Source: Palsa-504 sp963808615 (GTDB taxonomy: Bacteria > Actinomycetota > Actinomycetes > Streptosporangiales > Streptosporangiaceae). Taken from it: a DNA stretch of 64,000 nt. The stretch spans positions 1,116,001-1,180,000 of the forward strand of contig CAWEGV010000012.1 in the NCBI GenBank assembly GCA_963808615.1. Reading direction: 5' to 3'. Positions 8,460 through 16,996 of the stretch are shown piece after piece; position 1 is the stretch's first letter; each line of letters starts with the position of its first letter. Made by a program: the position numbers and the translations under genes. The notes below the pieces were generated by a model. It saw nothing but the letters and a program-made list of their open reading frames with translations, made no database searches and was not told where the DNA came from.

Positions 8460-9227
8460 GTGGTCGAGATGAAGACACCAGGCGAGATCCAGGCCATGCG
8501 CGCCTCCGGCCGGGTGGTCGCGCAGATCCTGGCCACCGTCCGCGCCCAGGCCCAGGCGGGCACGCGGCTGGCCGAACTGGACGAGGCGGCCCGTTCGGTC
8601 CTCGCGGATGCCTCGGCGACCTCGCCCTTCCTGGGTTACCGGCCGTCCTTCGCCCCGGTCCCGTTCCCCGCCGTCATCTGCACCTCGGTCAACGACGCCG
8701 CGCTGCACGGCATCCCGGGCCGGTACCGGCTCGCGGACGGTGACCTGCTCAGCGTGGACTGCGGGGCCGTGCTGGACGGATGGGCCGCCGACGCCGCGAT
8801 CTCGTTCACCATCGGCCCGGCCAGGGCCGCCGACGCGCGGCTGATCGCCATCACCGAAGCCGCGCTGAGGGCCGGGATCGCCGCGGCGGTTCCCGGTGCC
8901 CGCATCGGGGACATCTCCGCGGCCATCGGCGCCGCCGGGCGCGCGGGCGGCTACGGCATCTGCACCGACTTCGGCGGTCACGGCGTGGGCCGGGCCATGC
9001 ACGAGGATCCGCACATCCCGAACGCCGGACCGCCCGGCCGCGGCCATCGGCTCGCCCCCGGGCTGGTCATCGCGATCGAGCCCTGGTTCCTGGCCGGCGG
9101 CCAGGACCGCTATCAGATCGACGAGGACGGCTGGACCATCCGCAGCGCCGACGGCAGCCGCGCGGCGCATGCCGAGCACACCGTCGCCATCACCGCCGAC
9201 GGCCCGCAGATCCTGACCGTCCCCTGA
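8460..9227 (+). CDS. map: Type I methionine aminopeptidase (stand-alone copy)
   Basis: A 255-aa peptidase M24A. The five metal ligands are visible in order: Asp in SVDCGA, Asp in ADAAISF, His in GGHGVGRAMHEDP, Glu in AIEPWF and Glu in HAEHTVAIT. It removes N-terminal Met from nascent proteins in the cytosol. GTG start, with AAGGAGAGG about 9 nt upstream. It lacks the N-terminal zinc-finger/SH3-binding extension seen in some actinobacterial MetAPs. A second, divergent copy lies in the spc operon at 55319, so this one is probably an accessory paralogue. Confidence 0.93.
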   Translation: MVEMKTPGEIQAMRASGRVVAQILATVRAQAQAGTRLAELDEAARSVLADASATSPFLGYRPSFAPVPFPAVICTSVNDAALHGIPGRYRLADGDLLSVDCGAVLDGWAADAAISFTIGPARAADARLIAITEAALRAGIAAAVPGARIGDISAAIGAAGRAGGYGICTDFGGHGVGRAMHEDPHIPNAGPPGRGHRLAPGLVIAIEPWFLAGGQDRYQIDEDGWTIRSADGSRAAHAEHTVAITADGPQILTVP

Positions 9228-9274
9228 CCGGCCACCTCCCCATCCCCCACACCGGCTGAGGCCTCGATCTTTAT

Positions 9275-9291
9275 GCCGAACGATCCGTGGT
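9275..9291 (+). repeat. Dispersed 17-bp motif, copy 2
   Basis: GCCGAACGATCCGTGGT, preceded by CTTTAT, in the 89-bp gap between the stand-alone map gene and the converging phosphodiesterase gene. Other copies are at 4232-4248, 38624-38640 and 60981-60998 (minus strand). Its location at gene ends resembles a small dispersed repeat or a regulator site. Function unknown. Confidence 0.5.
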
Positions 9292-9316
9292 GCCCGCGTC
9301 CGGACCGGCCGGTGCT

Positions 9317-10144
9317 TCAGGTCCCCGGGTGCCCCAGCGCGGCCAGCACCAGCGGCGCGATCTGGTCCTGACTGGTGATCACCGGCGGACCGCCCGGGCC
9401 GATGCCCGGCCCGGCGGCGGCCGCCCACGCGGTGGCGACCTCTGGCTCGCGGCCGCCGTGCCCGCCCTGGTCCAGATGACCGTGGTCGGTGACCACCACG
9501 ATCGTCCAGCCCTCCTGCTCATAGGACGGGCGGGACCTGACCGCATCGAGCAATCGTCCCACCCGCCGGTCGGCGGCCCGGGCTGTGTCCCGGTAGGTGG
9601 CCCCCGCGCCGGTCAGGTGCCCGGCGATGTCCACCGCGCCCAGGTACACGAAGGACAGCCGGGGCCCGTCCCGGGCCAGGATCTCCGCGGCCAGGTCGGT
9701 GGTGGCCTGGTCCGCTGCGTCCCACCCGGCCAGGCTCCGCTCGGACCTGTCCACGAATTCCCGCCGGGTCGCCTCGGCGAACAGCGGGCCGCCGTCCTCG
9801 GGCAGCGCCAGCGGCGCCCAGGCGCTGACCGCGAGCAGGGTGGACAGCCCGGCGCGGGTGGCCACGGTCACGAAGTCGGGGTGGTCGGCCAGCCGGTGAC
9901 CAGTCAGGTCGTTGGTCGTGATGCCGTGCCCGGCCACGCCGGTGCCGGTCGCGATCGTGGCCCAGCAGGGGCCGGACCAGGTCGGAGTGGCCTCGTCTAT
10001 GGTGACCGGAGCCAGGAAGCCGGCCTGGCCGAAGGCCCAGATCGAGGGCGTAGTGTCCTGGCCCAGCAGGTCGAACCGGACGCCGTCGAGGCCGATGACC
10101 AGCGCGTGGCGTAGGGTCTGCCCAGAAGGGAGCACAGATGTCAT
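9317..10144 (-). CDS. Alkaline phosphatase superfamily / type I phosphodiesterase-nucleotide pyrophosphatase-like protein
   Basis: A 275-aa protein. The opening ALVIGLDGVRFDLL gives the first metal-binding Asp, the Thr in DEATPTWSGPCWATIATG is the likely nucleophile region, and VVVTDHGHLDQGGHGG carries the second-site Asp-His residues. This is the autotaxin/NPP-type fold, which hydrolyses phosphodiesters or phosphomonoesters. No signal peptide or membrane segment is evident. Its ATG overlaps the start region of the divergent small gene at 10138 by 7 bp; a GTG three codons in would remove most of that overlap. The substrate is unknown. Confidence 0.88.
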   Translation of the reverse strand: MTSVLPSGQTLRHALVIGLDGVRFDLLGQDTTPSIWAFGQAGFLAPVTIDEATPTWSGPCWATIATGTGVAGHGITTNDLTGHRLADHPDFVTVATRAGLSTLLAVSAWAPLALPEDGGPLFAEATRREFVDRSERSLAGWDAADQATTDLAAEILARDGPRLSFVYLGAVDIAGHLTGAGATYRDTARAADRRVGRLLDAVRSRPSYEQEGWTIVVVTDHGHLDQGGHGGREPEVATAWAAAAGPGIGPGGPPVITSQDQIAPLVLAALGHPGT

Positions 10145-10425
10145 CCTCGCCGTCCGAACCGCATCTGGACAACCATCACCGGAACACGCTGCGCCAGATC
10201 TTCGCCCACCCGGTCAGCCACAACGTCGAGTGGCACGCGGTGACCTCGCTGCTGGAGGCGGTCGGTACGGTCGAGGTCCGGCATGACGGCAAGGTCGACG
10301 TCAGGGTCGGATCTGAGCGCGCCTTCCTCGAGCCTCCGGCCGGCAAGGACGTCGACACTCAGTTGGTGCTCGACCTGCGCAAGATGCTGAGCCAGGCGGG
10401 CTACGGCCCGGGAGGGCCGCCATGA
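10138..10425 (+). CDS. Small HicA-like (YcfA-fold) protein
   Basis: A 95-aa protein with LRQIFAHPVSHNVEWHAVTSLL and a C-terminal DTQLVLDLRKML helix. In actinomycetes such proteins are loosely assigned to the HicA/YcfA dsRNA-binding-like fold. A HicB antitoxin partner is not present on either side, so a toxin-antitoxin role is not supported. The ATG has GGGAGC upstream and lies in a 7-bp divergent overlap with the phosphodiesterase gene. The stop overlaps the next gene (ATGA), so it is translationally coupled to a glutamine amidotransferase. Role unknown. Confidence 0.78.
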   Translation: MSSSPSEPHLDNHHRNTLRQIFAHPVSHNVEWHAVTSLLEAVGTVEVRHDGKVDVRVGSERAFLEPPAGKDVDTQLVLDLRKMLSQAGYGPGGPP

Positions 10426-11099
10426 GACGAGTGGTCATCATCAGGCATCACGACGTGGACTCGGCCGGCTTCATCGGCGCCGCGTTCGAGGCGCGCGGCG
10501 CCGAGTTGTCCGTCCACCTGTTCCCCGACGACGGACCGCTGCCCGCGCTGGCCCCGGGCGACGTCGATCACGTGGTCGTGCTCGGCGCGGTCAGCTCGGT
10601 CAATGATCCCGACGCCTGGATCGCCGAGGAACTGGCCTGGCTGGGCCGGGTGGTCGAGGCAGGCCTGCCCGTGCTGGGCATCTGCTTCGGCGCCCAGGCG
10701 CTGTGCGTCGCGGCAGGCGGTCACGTCAAGGCCATGGGGCACCAGGAGATCGGCTGGAAGATGGTCGACCCGGTCGACCACGAGCTGATGCCGCCCGGCC
10801 CCTGGATGGAGTTCCACGGCGACCGCTGCCTGCCGCCCCCGGCGGCGGCGGTGCTGGCCCGTAACGAGACCGGCGTGCAGGCGTTCAGCCTCGGGGGGCA
10901 CCTCGCGGTCCAGTTCCACCCCGAGGTGGACGGCCCGCAGCTCAAGCTGTGGCTGGACGCGGGCGGAGACCGGGAGGCCGAACAGGCCGGGCTTGACCCC
11001 GGTCAGCTCCTGGCCGACACCGTCCGCGAGGAGCCGGCCGCCAGGGAGCGCGCCGACCGGCTGGTCGCCGCGGCCCTGCGCATCGCCTGCGGGATGTGA
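10422..11099 (+). CDS. Class I glutamine amidotransferase (GMP synthase-like)
   Basis: A 225-aa GATase1 domain with nucleophile elbow LGICFGAQAL (Cys) and FHPEVD for the His-Glu of the triad. It would release ammonia from glutamine or act as a peptidase-like relative; no synthetase domain is fused or adjacent. The ATG overlaps the preceding small gene's stop by 4 bp, so the pair is an operon. The partner that would use the ammonia is not visible. Confidence 0.88.
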   Translation: MRRVVIIRHHDVDSAGFIGAAFEARGAELSVHLFPDDGPLPALAPGDVDHVVVLGAVSSVNDPDAWIAEELAWLGRVVEAGLPVLGICFGAQALCVAAGGHVKAMGHQEIGWKMVDPVDHELMPPGPWMEFHGDRCLPPPAAAVLARNETGVQAFSLGGHLAVQFHPEVDGPQLKLWLDAGGDREAEQAGLDPGQLLADTVREEPAARERADRLVAAALRIACGM

Positions 11100-11127
11100 C
11101 GCCGGATGTGACCAAGGCCGCCGCGGC

Positions 11128-11587
11128 TCAGCCGCGCAGGCCCGGCCGGTCGTAGAGCGCGGTCATCGTGGCTTGCATGACCGCGAACGGTGCCGTGGCG
11201 CCGTCGGTGAACGCCTCCCCCGGCAGACCACCAGGGTTCGGGCCGCCCTGACCACCAGGCCGGTCATCGTGAAACGCTGCCCCGCCGCGGGCGCCAGCAG
11301 GTTGATCGTGCAGGTCGCGGTCAGCACCGAAGCGTCGGCCGCATCACGCTGTACGCCGCGTACCCGCACGCGCTGCCCAGGACCGCGGCCACCGCACCGG
11401 CGCGCAGGAACCCGTGTTGCTGGGTGAACCGGTCGTCATGCCGCAGGGCCAGCTCCACCCGGCCCGGCTCGACGGCGATCAGCTCCACGCCGAGGGTGGC
11501 CATCATGCCCTGCCGCTCGAGGCTGGCCCGCACTCGCGCCCGCACCGCCTCGGCGGGCTCGGGAGGCGATCGGTCTGCTCCGGTCAT
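11128..11587 (-). pseudogene. PaaI-family hotdog thioesterase, broken by two apparent 1-bp deletions
   Basis: The first frame (from the ATG at 11587) encodes the hotdog start with ERQGMMATLGVELIAVEPGR and FTQQHGFLRAGAVAAVLGSACGYAAYS in pieces. Near 11345 the coding continues in another frame as ADASVLTATCTINLLAPA. Near 11235 it shifts again to EAFTDGATAPFAVMQATMTA and LYDRPGLRG, ending at 11128. Adding one base at each point restores a 153-aa PaaI-type acyl-CoA thioesterase of normal length. Both shifts fall in GC-rich runs (ATGCGGCC and CCGGGGGAG). Either a decaying gene or consensus errors; given the rplF indel I lean to errors. Confidence 0.8.
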
Positions 11588-11662
11588 GGGCCGATTGTGT
11601 CATCGCGGCCGGGCCGGGGTTCAGGCTTACGCGTTGCACCGCCCGCGCCCCGCGCCGGCTGC

Positions 11663-12830
11663 TCAGATGGCATTGGGGGTGCCGCGGTAAAGCCAGGCGG
11701 AGTTGTGCGGGGTGAGATCCCCGGCGTCGAAGCCACCGGCGCAAATGGTCCCGGGCGGGTCGGACGGGAACGGTGACACGATGATGGTGCGGGTGGCGAT
11801 TAGCGCGGGCGCGGGGGTGATGGCCGGGTCGAGGACCTCCTGGGAGCGGTAGCCTCCGTGCGGGTCCCGGATGAGCAGGTAGGCGCCGGGAGCAATGCGG
11901 GCGGGTCCGAGCCCGCCGGGAGACTGGGGTGTTCCCGCGTGGTAGCCGCCGATGAGCAGGGACCCGGGTGAGGCGCCCGGCTGAGGCGCCGACGGGTAGG
12001 GGGTCATGTTGTTATAGGCGGCGATCAGCCCGCGGACCGGAGTGTGCAGCTCCGCGGAGGCGTAGCTGACCACGTTGAGGTCGGTCGTGACGCTGAAGTG
12101 GTCCCGGGGCGCGATCCGCAGCAGGCGGGCCTGCGGTCCTTCAGCGGCGACCAGGAGAACCTGCCCGCCGCCCGCGGGGTCCGCGATCGAGGTCAGGCCG
12201 CGCAACCCGCCGTCCCCGTTCAGCGGCAGGTCCTGTCCCCAGGTGAACACCGTGGTCCAGGAGGGCGTGCTGCCGTCCTGACGCTGGTAGATCTCCCAGC
12301 CCATGGTGGCGTACAGCGTTCCGTTGCACTCGGCGAAGCTCATCACGCGCCAGCGGCCGCCCGCGATAGTCCGAACCGAACGTGACCGTGTACAGAGCGC
12401 CGATCGCCTGATAGCGGCGCAGGCCGGCTTGCCTGCCCGACGTGATGCGCTCGCTGAGCTCGGTGCCGACCTGCCAGGACCCGGCCGCGGCGTCCAGCAC
12501 CAGCACCTGCGCGCCGGGCAGCGCGGGATCGGCCTTGCGGGTGTCTCTCCAGTAGCTGTTGCCCGCGTACAGAGATCCGTTCATGACGGCCAGCGCGCGC
12601 AGCTCGGTCCCGCCGATCACGCCGATCCCGGAACTCATGGAATCGACTGGCAGCGATCTGGTCCAGGTGAACGGCGGCGCCTGCGCGCCCCCGGCACCGG
12701 ACCCGGCACCGGAGGCCGTCCCCGCCGGCGCGGCAGGAGAGGCACGCGTGCAGGCCGACAACAGCGCCGGCGCGCCGGTCAGGACCGCCCCCGCGGCCAG
12801 CATGCGGGACACCATCGTCCTGCGGTTCAT
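11663..12830 (-). pseudogene. Tat-type lipoprotein of unknown function, frameshifted
   Basis: The N-terminus MNRRTMVSRMLAAGAVLTG has a twin-arginine stretch and hydrophobic core, followed by a lipobox LLSAC, so export as a lipoprotein is likely. The start is placed at 12830; an upstream in-frame start at 12905 would add 25 polar residues before the signal. Reading runs to about 12360, where one extra base (in the CGCGGGCGGCCGC run, reverse strand) moves it to the frame MSFAECNGTLYATMGWEIY, which continues to 11663. Without that base the protein is about 388 aa. Repeated GSLYAGN/NGTLYAT-type segments suggest a beta-propeller-like fold. Function unknown. Confidence 0.72.
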
Positions 12831-13103
12831 CAGCCCAGGCCGGGCGGGCTGATCGCGGCCATGGCCAGGCGGGTCAGACGAGGAGAAATCCGAAGGCTCT
12901 GGCATGCATCCCAGGCTGACGCGCCCTGGTCAATCAGCCCCGTGAAACACCTGCGAGCGATAGCCAGTAACCATGTGCAACACCTGTGAGCGACACCTGG
13001 CCCCGCCATCGGGTACCAGCCTGACGATTCCGGCCCGGGCGCTGGTGTCCGCGCTTGACACCGCTAGTCAGGCGCGCGGGATGATTGTGACCGAGGAGGA
13101 TCA

Positions 13104-13436
13104 ATGATCTTTATCACGGCGAAGTTCAAGATCCGGCCCGAAGACGCCGACCGGTGGCCGCAGATCGCCGCCGAGTTCACCGAGGCAACCAGGAACGAGC
13201 CCGGCTGCCTGTGGTTCGACTGGTCCCGCAGCCTGGCCGATCCGGAGGAGTACGTCCTGGTCGAGGCGTTCCGCGACGACGCGGCGGGCGCCGCGCACGT
13301 CCAGTCCGAGCACTTCAGGAAGGCCCGGCAGTCGTTGCCGCCGCACCTGGCTCACACGCCGCGGATCATCAACGTGACGATCCCGGCCGATGACTGGTCC
13401 CTGCTCGGCGAGATGGCCGTGCCCGGGTCAGATTGA
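13104..13436 (+). CDS. Antibiotic biosynthesis monooxygenase (ABM/YgiN-like) domain protein
   Basis: A 110-aa single-domain protein with the dimeric alpha/beta-barrel signature: MIFITAKFKIRPEDADRW, NEPGCLWFDWSRS, YVLVEAFRD and HVQSEHF. Family members are small cofactor-free monooxygenases such as quinol monooxygenases, or heme-degrading relatives. The ATG has a good AGGAGG upstream. Its 3' end overlaps the converging molybdenum hydroxylase gene by 9 bp. The substrate cannot be inferred. Confidence 0.88.
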   Translation: MIFITAKFKIRPEDADRWPQIAAEFTEATRNEPGCLWFDWSRSLADPEEYVLVEAFRDDAAGAAHVQSEHFRKARQSLPPHLAHTPRIINVTIPADDWSLLGEMAVPGSD

Positions 13437-15716
13437 CGCCGCTGACTCCAGGGCCTGCCACACCCGCTGCGGGGACGCGGGCATGTCGATGTGCCGCACG
13501 CCGAGGTGCGCGACCGCGTCGATGATCGCGTTCTGCACGGCCGGGGTGGAGCCGATGGAGCCGGCCTCGCCGATTCCCTTGGCCCCGAGCGGGTTGTAGC
13601 TGGTCGGCGTCTGGCTGTCGGCCAGCTCGAAGCTGGGCAGGTCGGTGGCCGATACGAAGGGATAGTCGGCCAGGTTCGCGGTGAGCGGGTTGCCGTCCGC
13701 GTCGAATACGACTTCTTCCAGCAGGGCCTGGGCCGCGCCTTGGGCGATGCCGCCGTGCCGCTGTCCCTCGGCCAGCAGCGGGTTGATGACGGTACCCGCG
13801 TCATCGACGGTGACGGCCCGCCGCAGCGCGGTCTGGCCGGTCTCGGTGTCCACCTCGACCACGGCCACGTGCGCCCCGAACGGGAAGGTGGGCCCGGGCG
13901 CGGTGAACACCGCGCGGACGAACAGCCTGTCCCGTTCCGCGAGCCTGGCCAGGGAGACCGCGGCGTCCGGGTCCCCGGCCACCGCGAACGCGCTGCGGGA
14001 GACGTCGAAGACCAGGTCGGCCGGGTTGGCTTCCAGCTCGCCGGCCGCGCGCTGCCGGGCCACGTCGATAAGCTCCTGGGCCGCTTGCTGCACCGCCGCG
14101 CCGCCCTGCTGCAGGCTGCGCGAGCCGCCGGTGCCGCCGCCCTCGGGAACCAGGTCGGTGTCGCCCCACTTCACCGTGATCTTGTCGATCGGGATGCCGA
14201 GCTCGTCGCTGGCCAGCATGGCCCACACGGTGGCGTGGCCCTGGCCGTGCGGCGAGGTCCCGGTCAAGATGGTGGCGCTGCCGTCGGGATGAACCTCGAC
14301 GGTGGCGTTCTCCCGCGGGCCGCCCTCCTCCGCGCCTGGGCCGGTGATCTCCACGTAGCAGGACAAGCCGATGCCCAGCTGGATCACATCGCCGCTGGCC
14401 CGCCGCTTGACCTGCTCGGCCCGCAGGTCGGCATAGCCCGCCGCGGCCAGCGCCACCTCCAGCGCGGCCGGGTAATCGCCGGTGTCGTACACCGCGCCGA
14501 ACGCGGTCGGGTGCGGCTCGGTGAACTTGGACAGCAGGTTCTTGCGGCGCACCTCGGCCGGGTCCATGCCGATCTCGGCGGCGAACAGGTCCATGGCCCG
14601 CTCTATCGCGGCGGTCGCCTCGGGCCGGCCCGCGCCGCGGTAGGCGCCGACCGGCGTGGTGGTGGTCACCACCGACGTCGCCACCGCCTCGGCCCGGCCG
14701 ATCGCGTACGGCCCGGGCGCCATCAAGATGGTCAGGGCCGGCAGGAACGCGCCGAACCTCGGGTAGGCCCCGGCGTCCTGCAGGATCTCCAGCCGGTAGG
14801 CCGCTACCTTCCCGTCCCGGCTACCGCCGATCGTGACCGTCTGGCGCTGGGCCCGGCCGTGCGTCATGCCCACCAGGTTCTCGTTACGCGTCTCTGACCA
14901 GCGCGCGGGACGGCCCAGCCGCCGGGCCACCCAGCACACCAGGGCGTGCTCCGGGTCGGCGCCGAACTTGGCGCCGAACGCGCCGCCCACATCCGGGGTG
15001 ATGATCCTGATGCGGGCCTGGTCGATGCCGAGCATCTTGGCCAGGCCGCTGCGGGTGCCCTGCGCGCCCTGGTTCGGGATCCAGGCGGTCAGCCAGCCGC
15101 TGGCGTCCCAGGCCGCGGCCGCGGCCCGGGTCTCCAGCGGCGCGGGCGCGACCCGCTGGTTGACGATCGTGCGGGAGACGACCACCTCACACCCGTCGAA
15201 CAGGTCGGCCCGCAGCGCGCTCGCGTCGCCGAACGAGGCCGCCACGTTACTTCCCGCGGCCGGGAACAGCACGGCGGAGCCGGCCTCGGCGGCCCCGGCC
15301 GCCTCGACCACCGGCGGCAGCGCCTCGTAGTCGACCTCGACCAGGTCCGCGGCGTCCTCGCCCTGGTAACGACCCTCGGTCACCACCACGGCCACCGGCT
15401 CGCCGACGTAGCGGACCACGTCGCGGGCCAGCAGCGGCTGGCTCATCTGCGGGTTGATCGTGCCCGCCATGGGCGGCGGAAGATCCGGGAGTTCGGCCAG
15501 GTCGGAGGCGGTATACGCGGCGATCACGCCGGGCGCCCGCAGCGCGGCGCTGACGTCGGCCGAGCCGACCCGCGCATGCGCCACCACCGAACGGACGAAC
15601 TGCACGTGGCACGCGCCCGCCAGCCGCTCGTCGCTGACGTCGGCCGTGTAGATGCCGCCGGTGGTGAGGAAGCGCGGATCCTCGGTCCGGATGACCCTGG
15701 TGCCCAGAATGCTCAC
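13428..15716 (-). CDS. Xanthine dehydrogenase/CO dehydrogenase-family large subunit (molybdopterin-binding), form II
   Basis: About 762 aa. The typical opening SILGTRVIRTEDPRFLTTGG is followed by QPLLARDVVRYVGEPVAVVV, PDVGGAFGAKFG, the active-site loop AYRGAGRPEA and, near the C-terminus, GEAGSIGSTPAVQNA with the catalytic Glu. AYRGAGR rather than AYRCSFR places it with form II enzymes, so CO oxidation should not be assumed; aldehyde or purine-type substrates are equally possible. A GTG at 15716 is preferred; a TTG at 15752 would add 12 residues. No FAD or 2Fe-2S subunit gene is nearby, which is unusual. Confidence 0.9.
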   Translation of the reverse strand: MSILGTRVIRTEDPRFLTTGGIYTADVSDERLAGACHVQFVRSVVAHARVGSADVSAALRAPGVIAAYTASDLAELPDLPPPMAGTINPQMSQPLLARDVVRYVGEPVAVVVTEGRYQGEDAADLVEVDYEALPPVVEAAGAAEAGSAVLFPAAGSNVAASFGDASALRADLFDGCEVVVSRTIVNQRVAPAPLETRAAAAAWDASGWLTAWIPNQGAQGTRSGLAKMLGIDQARIRIITPDVGGAFGAKFGADPEHALVCWVARRLGRPARWSETRNENLVGMTHGRAQRQTVTIGGSRDGKVAAYRLEILQDAGAYPRFGAFLPALTILMAPGPYAIGRAEAVATSVVTTTTPVGAYRGAGRPEATAAIERAMDLFAAEIGMDPAEVRRKNLLSKFTEPHPTAFGAVYDTGDYPAALEVALAAAGYADLRAEQVKRRASGDVIQLGIGLSCYVEITGPGAEEGGPRENATVEVHPDGSATILTGTSPHGQGHATVWAMLASDELGIPIDKITVKWGDTDLVPEGGGTGGSRSLQQGGAAVQQAAQELIDVARQRAAGELEANPADLVFDVSRSAFAVAGDPDAAVSLARLAERDRLFVRAVFTAPGPTFPFGAHVAVVEVDTETGQTALRRAVTVDDAGTVINPLLAEGQRHGGIAQGAAQALLEEVVFDADGNPLTANLADYPFVSATDLPSFELADSQTPTSYNPLGAKGIGEAGSIGSTPAVQNAIIDAVAHLGVRHIDMPASPQRVWQALESAASI

Positions 15717-15818
15717 CTGCCGATACTGCCTGGCCGGACGGCGGACGGTCAAAGCCGGGAGCGGCGCGGGCGGCGGACCCTGCGGCGGAAGATCGGGTAC
15801 CCTTGCTGGGTTAGCGAT

Positions 15819-15892
15819 GGCGGAGTAGCTCAGTCAGGCAGAGCAAGCGGCTCATAATCGCTGTGTCGCCGGTTCAAGTCCGGCCTCCGCTA
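15819..15892 (+). tRNA. tRNA-Met (CAU), elongator type
   Basis: The cloverleaf folds fully: acceptor GGCGGAG/CTCCGCT, D-stem GCTC/GAGC, anticodon stem AGCGG/TCGCT with loop CTCATAA (anticodon CAT at 15853-15855), T-stem GCCGG/CCGGC with loop TTCAAGT, discriminator A. CCA is not encoded. A U at 72 pairs with G1, and the overall form resembles actinobacterial elongator tRNA-Met, although CAU could also be tRNA-Ile2. It sits directly upstream of rpmG, as in other actinomycetes. Confidence 0.92.
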
Positions 15893-15935
15893 CACTTGGC
15901 CCGTCCCCCCGTGAACATGAGAAAGGCACTCCACC

Positions 15936-16100
15936 GTGGCTGCCACCGATGTCCGGCCGAAGATCACGCTGGCTTGCCAGGAGTGCAAGCGCCGGAACTA
16001 CATCACCAGGAAGAACCGGCGCAACGACCCTGACCGGCTCGAGCTGAAGAAGTACTGCCCGTGGTGCCGCTGCCACCGGCCGCACCGCGAGACCAGGTAG
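15936..16100 (+). CDS. rpmG: 50S ribosomal protein L33
   Basis: A 54-aa protein starting at GTG, reading VAATDVRPKITLACQECKRR and ending at the TAG at 16098. Two CXXC pairs (CQEC and CPWC) make this the zinc-binding C+ form rather than the zinc-free paralogue. It follows tRNA-Met and precedes the MaoC pair, a layout conserved in actinomycetes. Confidence 0.93.
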   Translation: MAATDVRPKITLACQECKRRNYITRKNRRNDPDRLELKKYCPWCRCHRPHRETR

Positions 16101-16109
16101 CGAGACATC

Positions 16110-16553
16110 GTGGCGATCAACCCCGCCTACGTCGGCCGGACCTTCGAGCCGTCCGAGCCTTACGAGGTCAGCCGGGTCAAGATCGCCGAGTTCGCCACCG
16201 CCGTCGGGGAGCCCAGCCCGCTGTGCCGTAACCGCGCGGCCGCGCAGGCGGCCGGCTATCCGGACGTGATCGCGCCGCCCACGTTCGCCATCGTGGTCAG
16301 CGCGGCCGGCAGCGCGCGGGTGACGCATGACCCCGACCTCGGCGTGAACTACGCCATGGTCGTGCACGGCGAGCAGAGCTTCACCCACCGCCGCCCGCTG
16401 CACGCGGGCGACGTGGTGGTGGCGCAGGCCACGATCGAGGACATCAGGCAGATCGGCAGCATGACCACGCTGACCACCGTCACCGAGATCCGGACCACCG
16501 ACGGCGAGCACGTGTGCACGGCCCGGTCCACGCTCGTCGAGCGCGGCGCGTAG
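16110..16553 (+). CDS. MaoC-family dehydratase N-terminal-type subunit (HadA/FAS1-like)
   Basis: A 147-aa hotdog-fold protein matching the non-catalytic N-terminal MaoC half (VGRTFEPSEPYEVSRVKIAEFA, APPTFAIVV, HGEQSFTHRRPLHAGD). With the next gene it forms the (3R)-hydroxyacyl dehydratase heterodimer, equivalent in position to mycobacterial HadA-HadB. In organisms without mycolic acids the physiological substrate is unclear. GTG start; 9 bp after rpmG. Confidence 0.9.
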   Translation: MAINPAYVGRTFEPSEPYEVSRVKIAEFATAVGEPSPLCRNRAAAQAAGYPDVIAPPTFAIVVSAAGSARVTHDPDLGVNYAMVVHGEQSFTHRRPLHAGDVVVAQATIEDIRQIGSMTTLTTVTEIRTTDGEHVCTARSTLVERGA

Positions 16554-16561
16554 GGGGAACG

Positions 16562-16996
16562 ATGGCCGACGAGACCACCCCCTCCTACGAGGAGGTCCGG
16601 GCCGGGACCGAACTCCCGCCGCGGCAGTACCAGGTGACCCGGCGCGACCTGGTCCGGTACGCGGGGGCTTCCGGCGACTTCAACGTGATCCACTGGAACG
16701 AGCGCGTGGCCAGGTCGGTGGGCCTGCCGAACGTGATCGCGCACGGCATGCTGACCATGGCCCTGGCGGGCCGGTTCCTGGCCGAGTGGGCCGGCGATCC
16801 GGGCGCCGTCACCGAATTCGGCGTGCGGTTCTCCGCGCCGGTCGTGGTGCCCGACGACGACAAGGGTGCGACCGTCGAGGTCGCGGGCACCGTCACCGAG
16901 CGGCTCGACGATCACCGGGTGGCGGTCGAGGTCACCGCCAGGTCGGACGGGACCAAGGTGCTGACCCGGGCCCGCGCCGTCGTGCGCCTGCGGTGA
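16562..16996 (+). CDS. MaoC-family dehydratase catalytic subunit (HadB-like)
   Basis: A 144-aa hotdog-fold subunit carrying the hydratase dyad in GDFNVIHWN (Asp and His) and the helix LPNVIAHGMLTMALAG. It dehydrates 3-hydroxyacyl thioesters in partnership with the upstream HadA-like chain. The ATG at 16562 follows GGGGGAACG and is preferred over an in-frame upstream ATG that lies inside the previous gene. Its stop overlaps murB (GTGA). Confidence 0.92.
   Translation: MADETTPSYEEVRAGTELPPRQYQVTRRDLVRYAGASGDFNVIHWNERVARSVGLPNVIAHGMLTMALAGRFLAEWAGDPGAVTEFGVRFSAPVVVPDDDKGATVEVAGTVTERLDDHRVAVEVTARSDGTKVLTRARAVVRLR

Noticed and set aside
10138..10425. HicAB toxin-antitoxin module
   Set aside because: No HicB-like partner on either side; the neighbour is a glutamine amidotransferase.
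13428..15716. Carbon monoxide dehydrogenase (coxL form I)
   Set aside because: The active-site loop is AYRGAGR, not AYRCSFR, and the medium and small subunits are missing.
15819..15892. tRNA-Ile2 with CAU anticodon
   Set aside because: Acceptor and arms match elongator tRNA-Met, and the rpmG-linked location fits tRNA-Met in actinomycetes; lysidine-type identity features were not seen.
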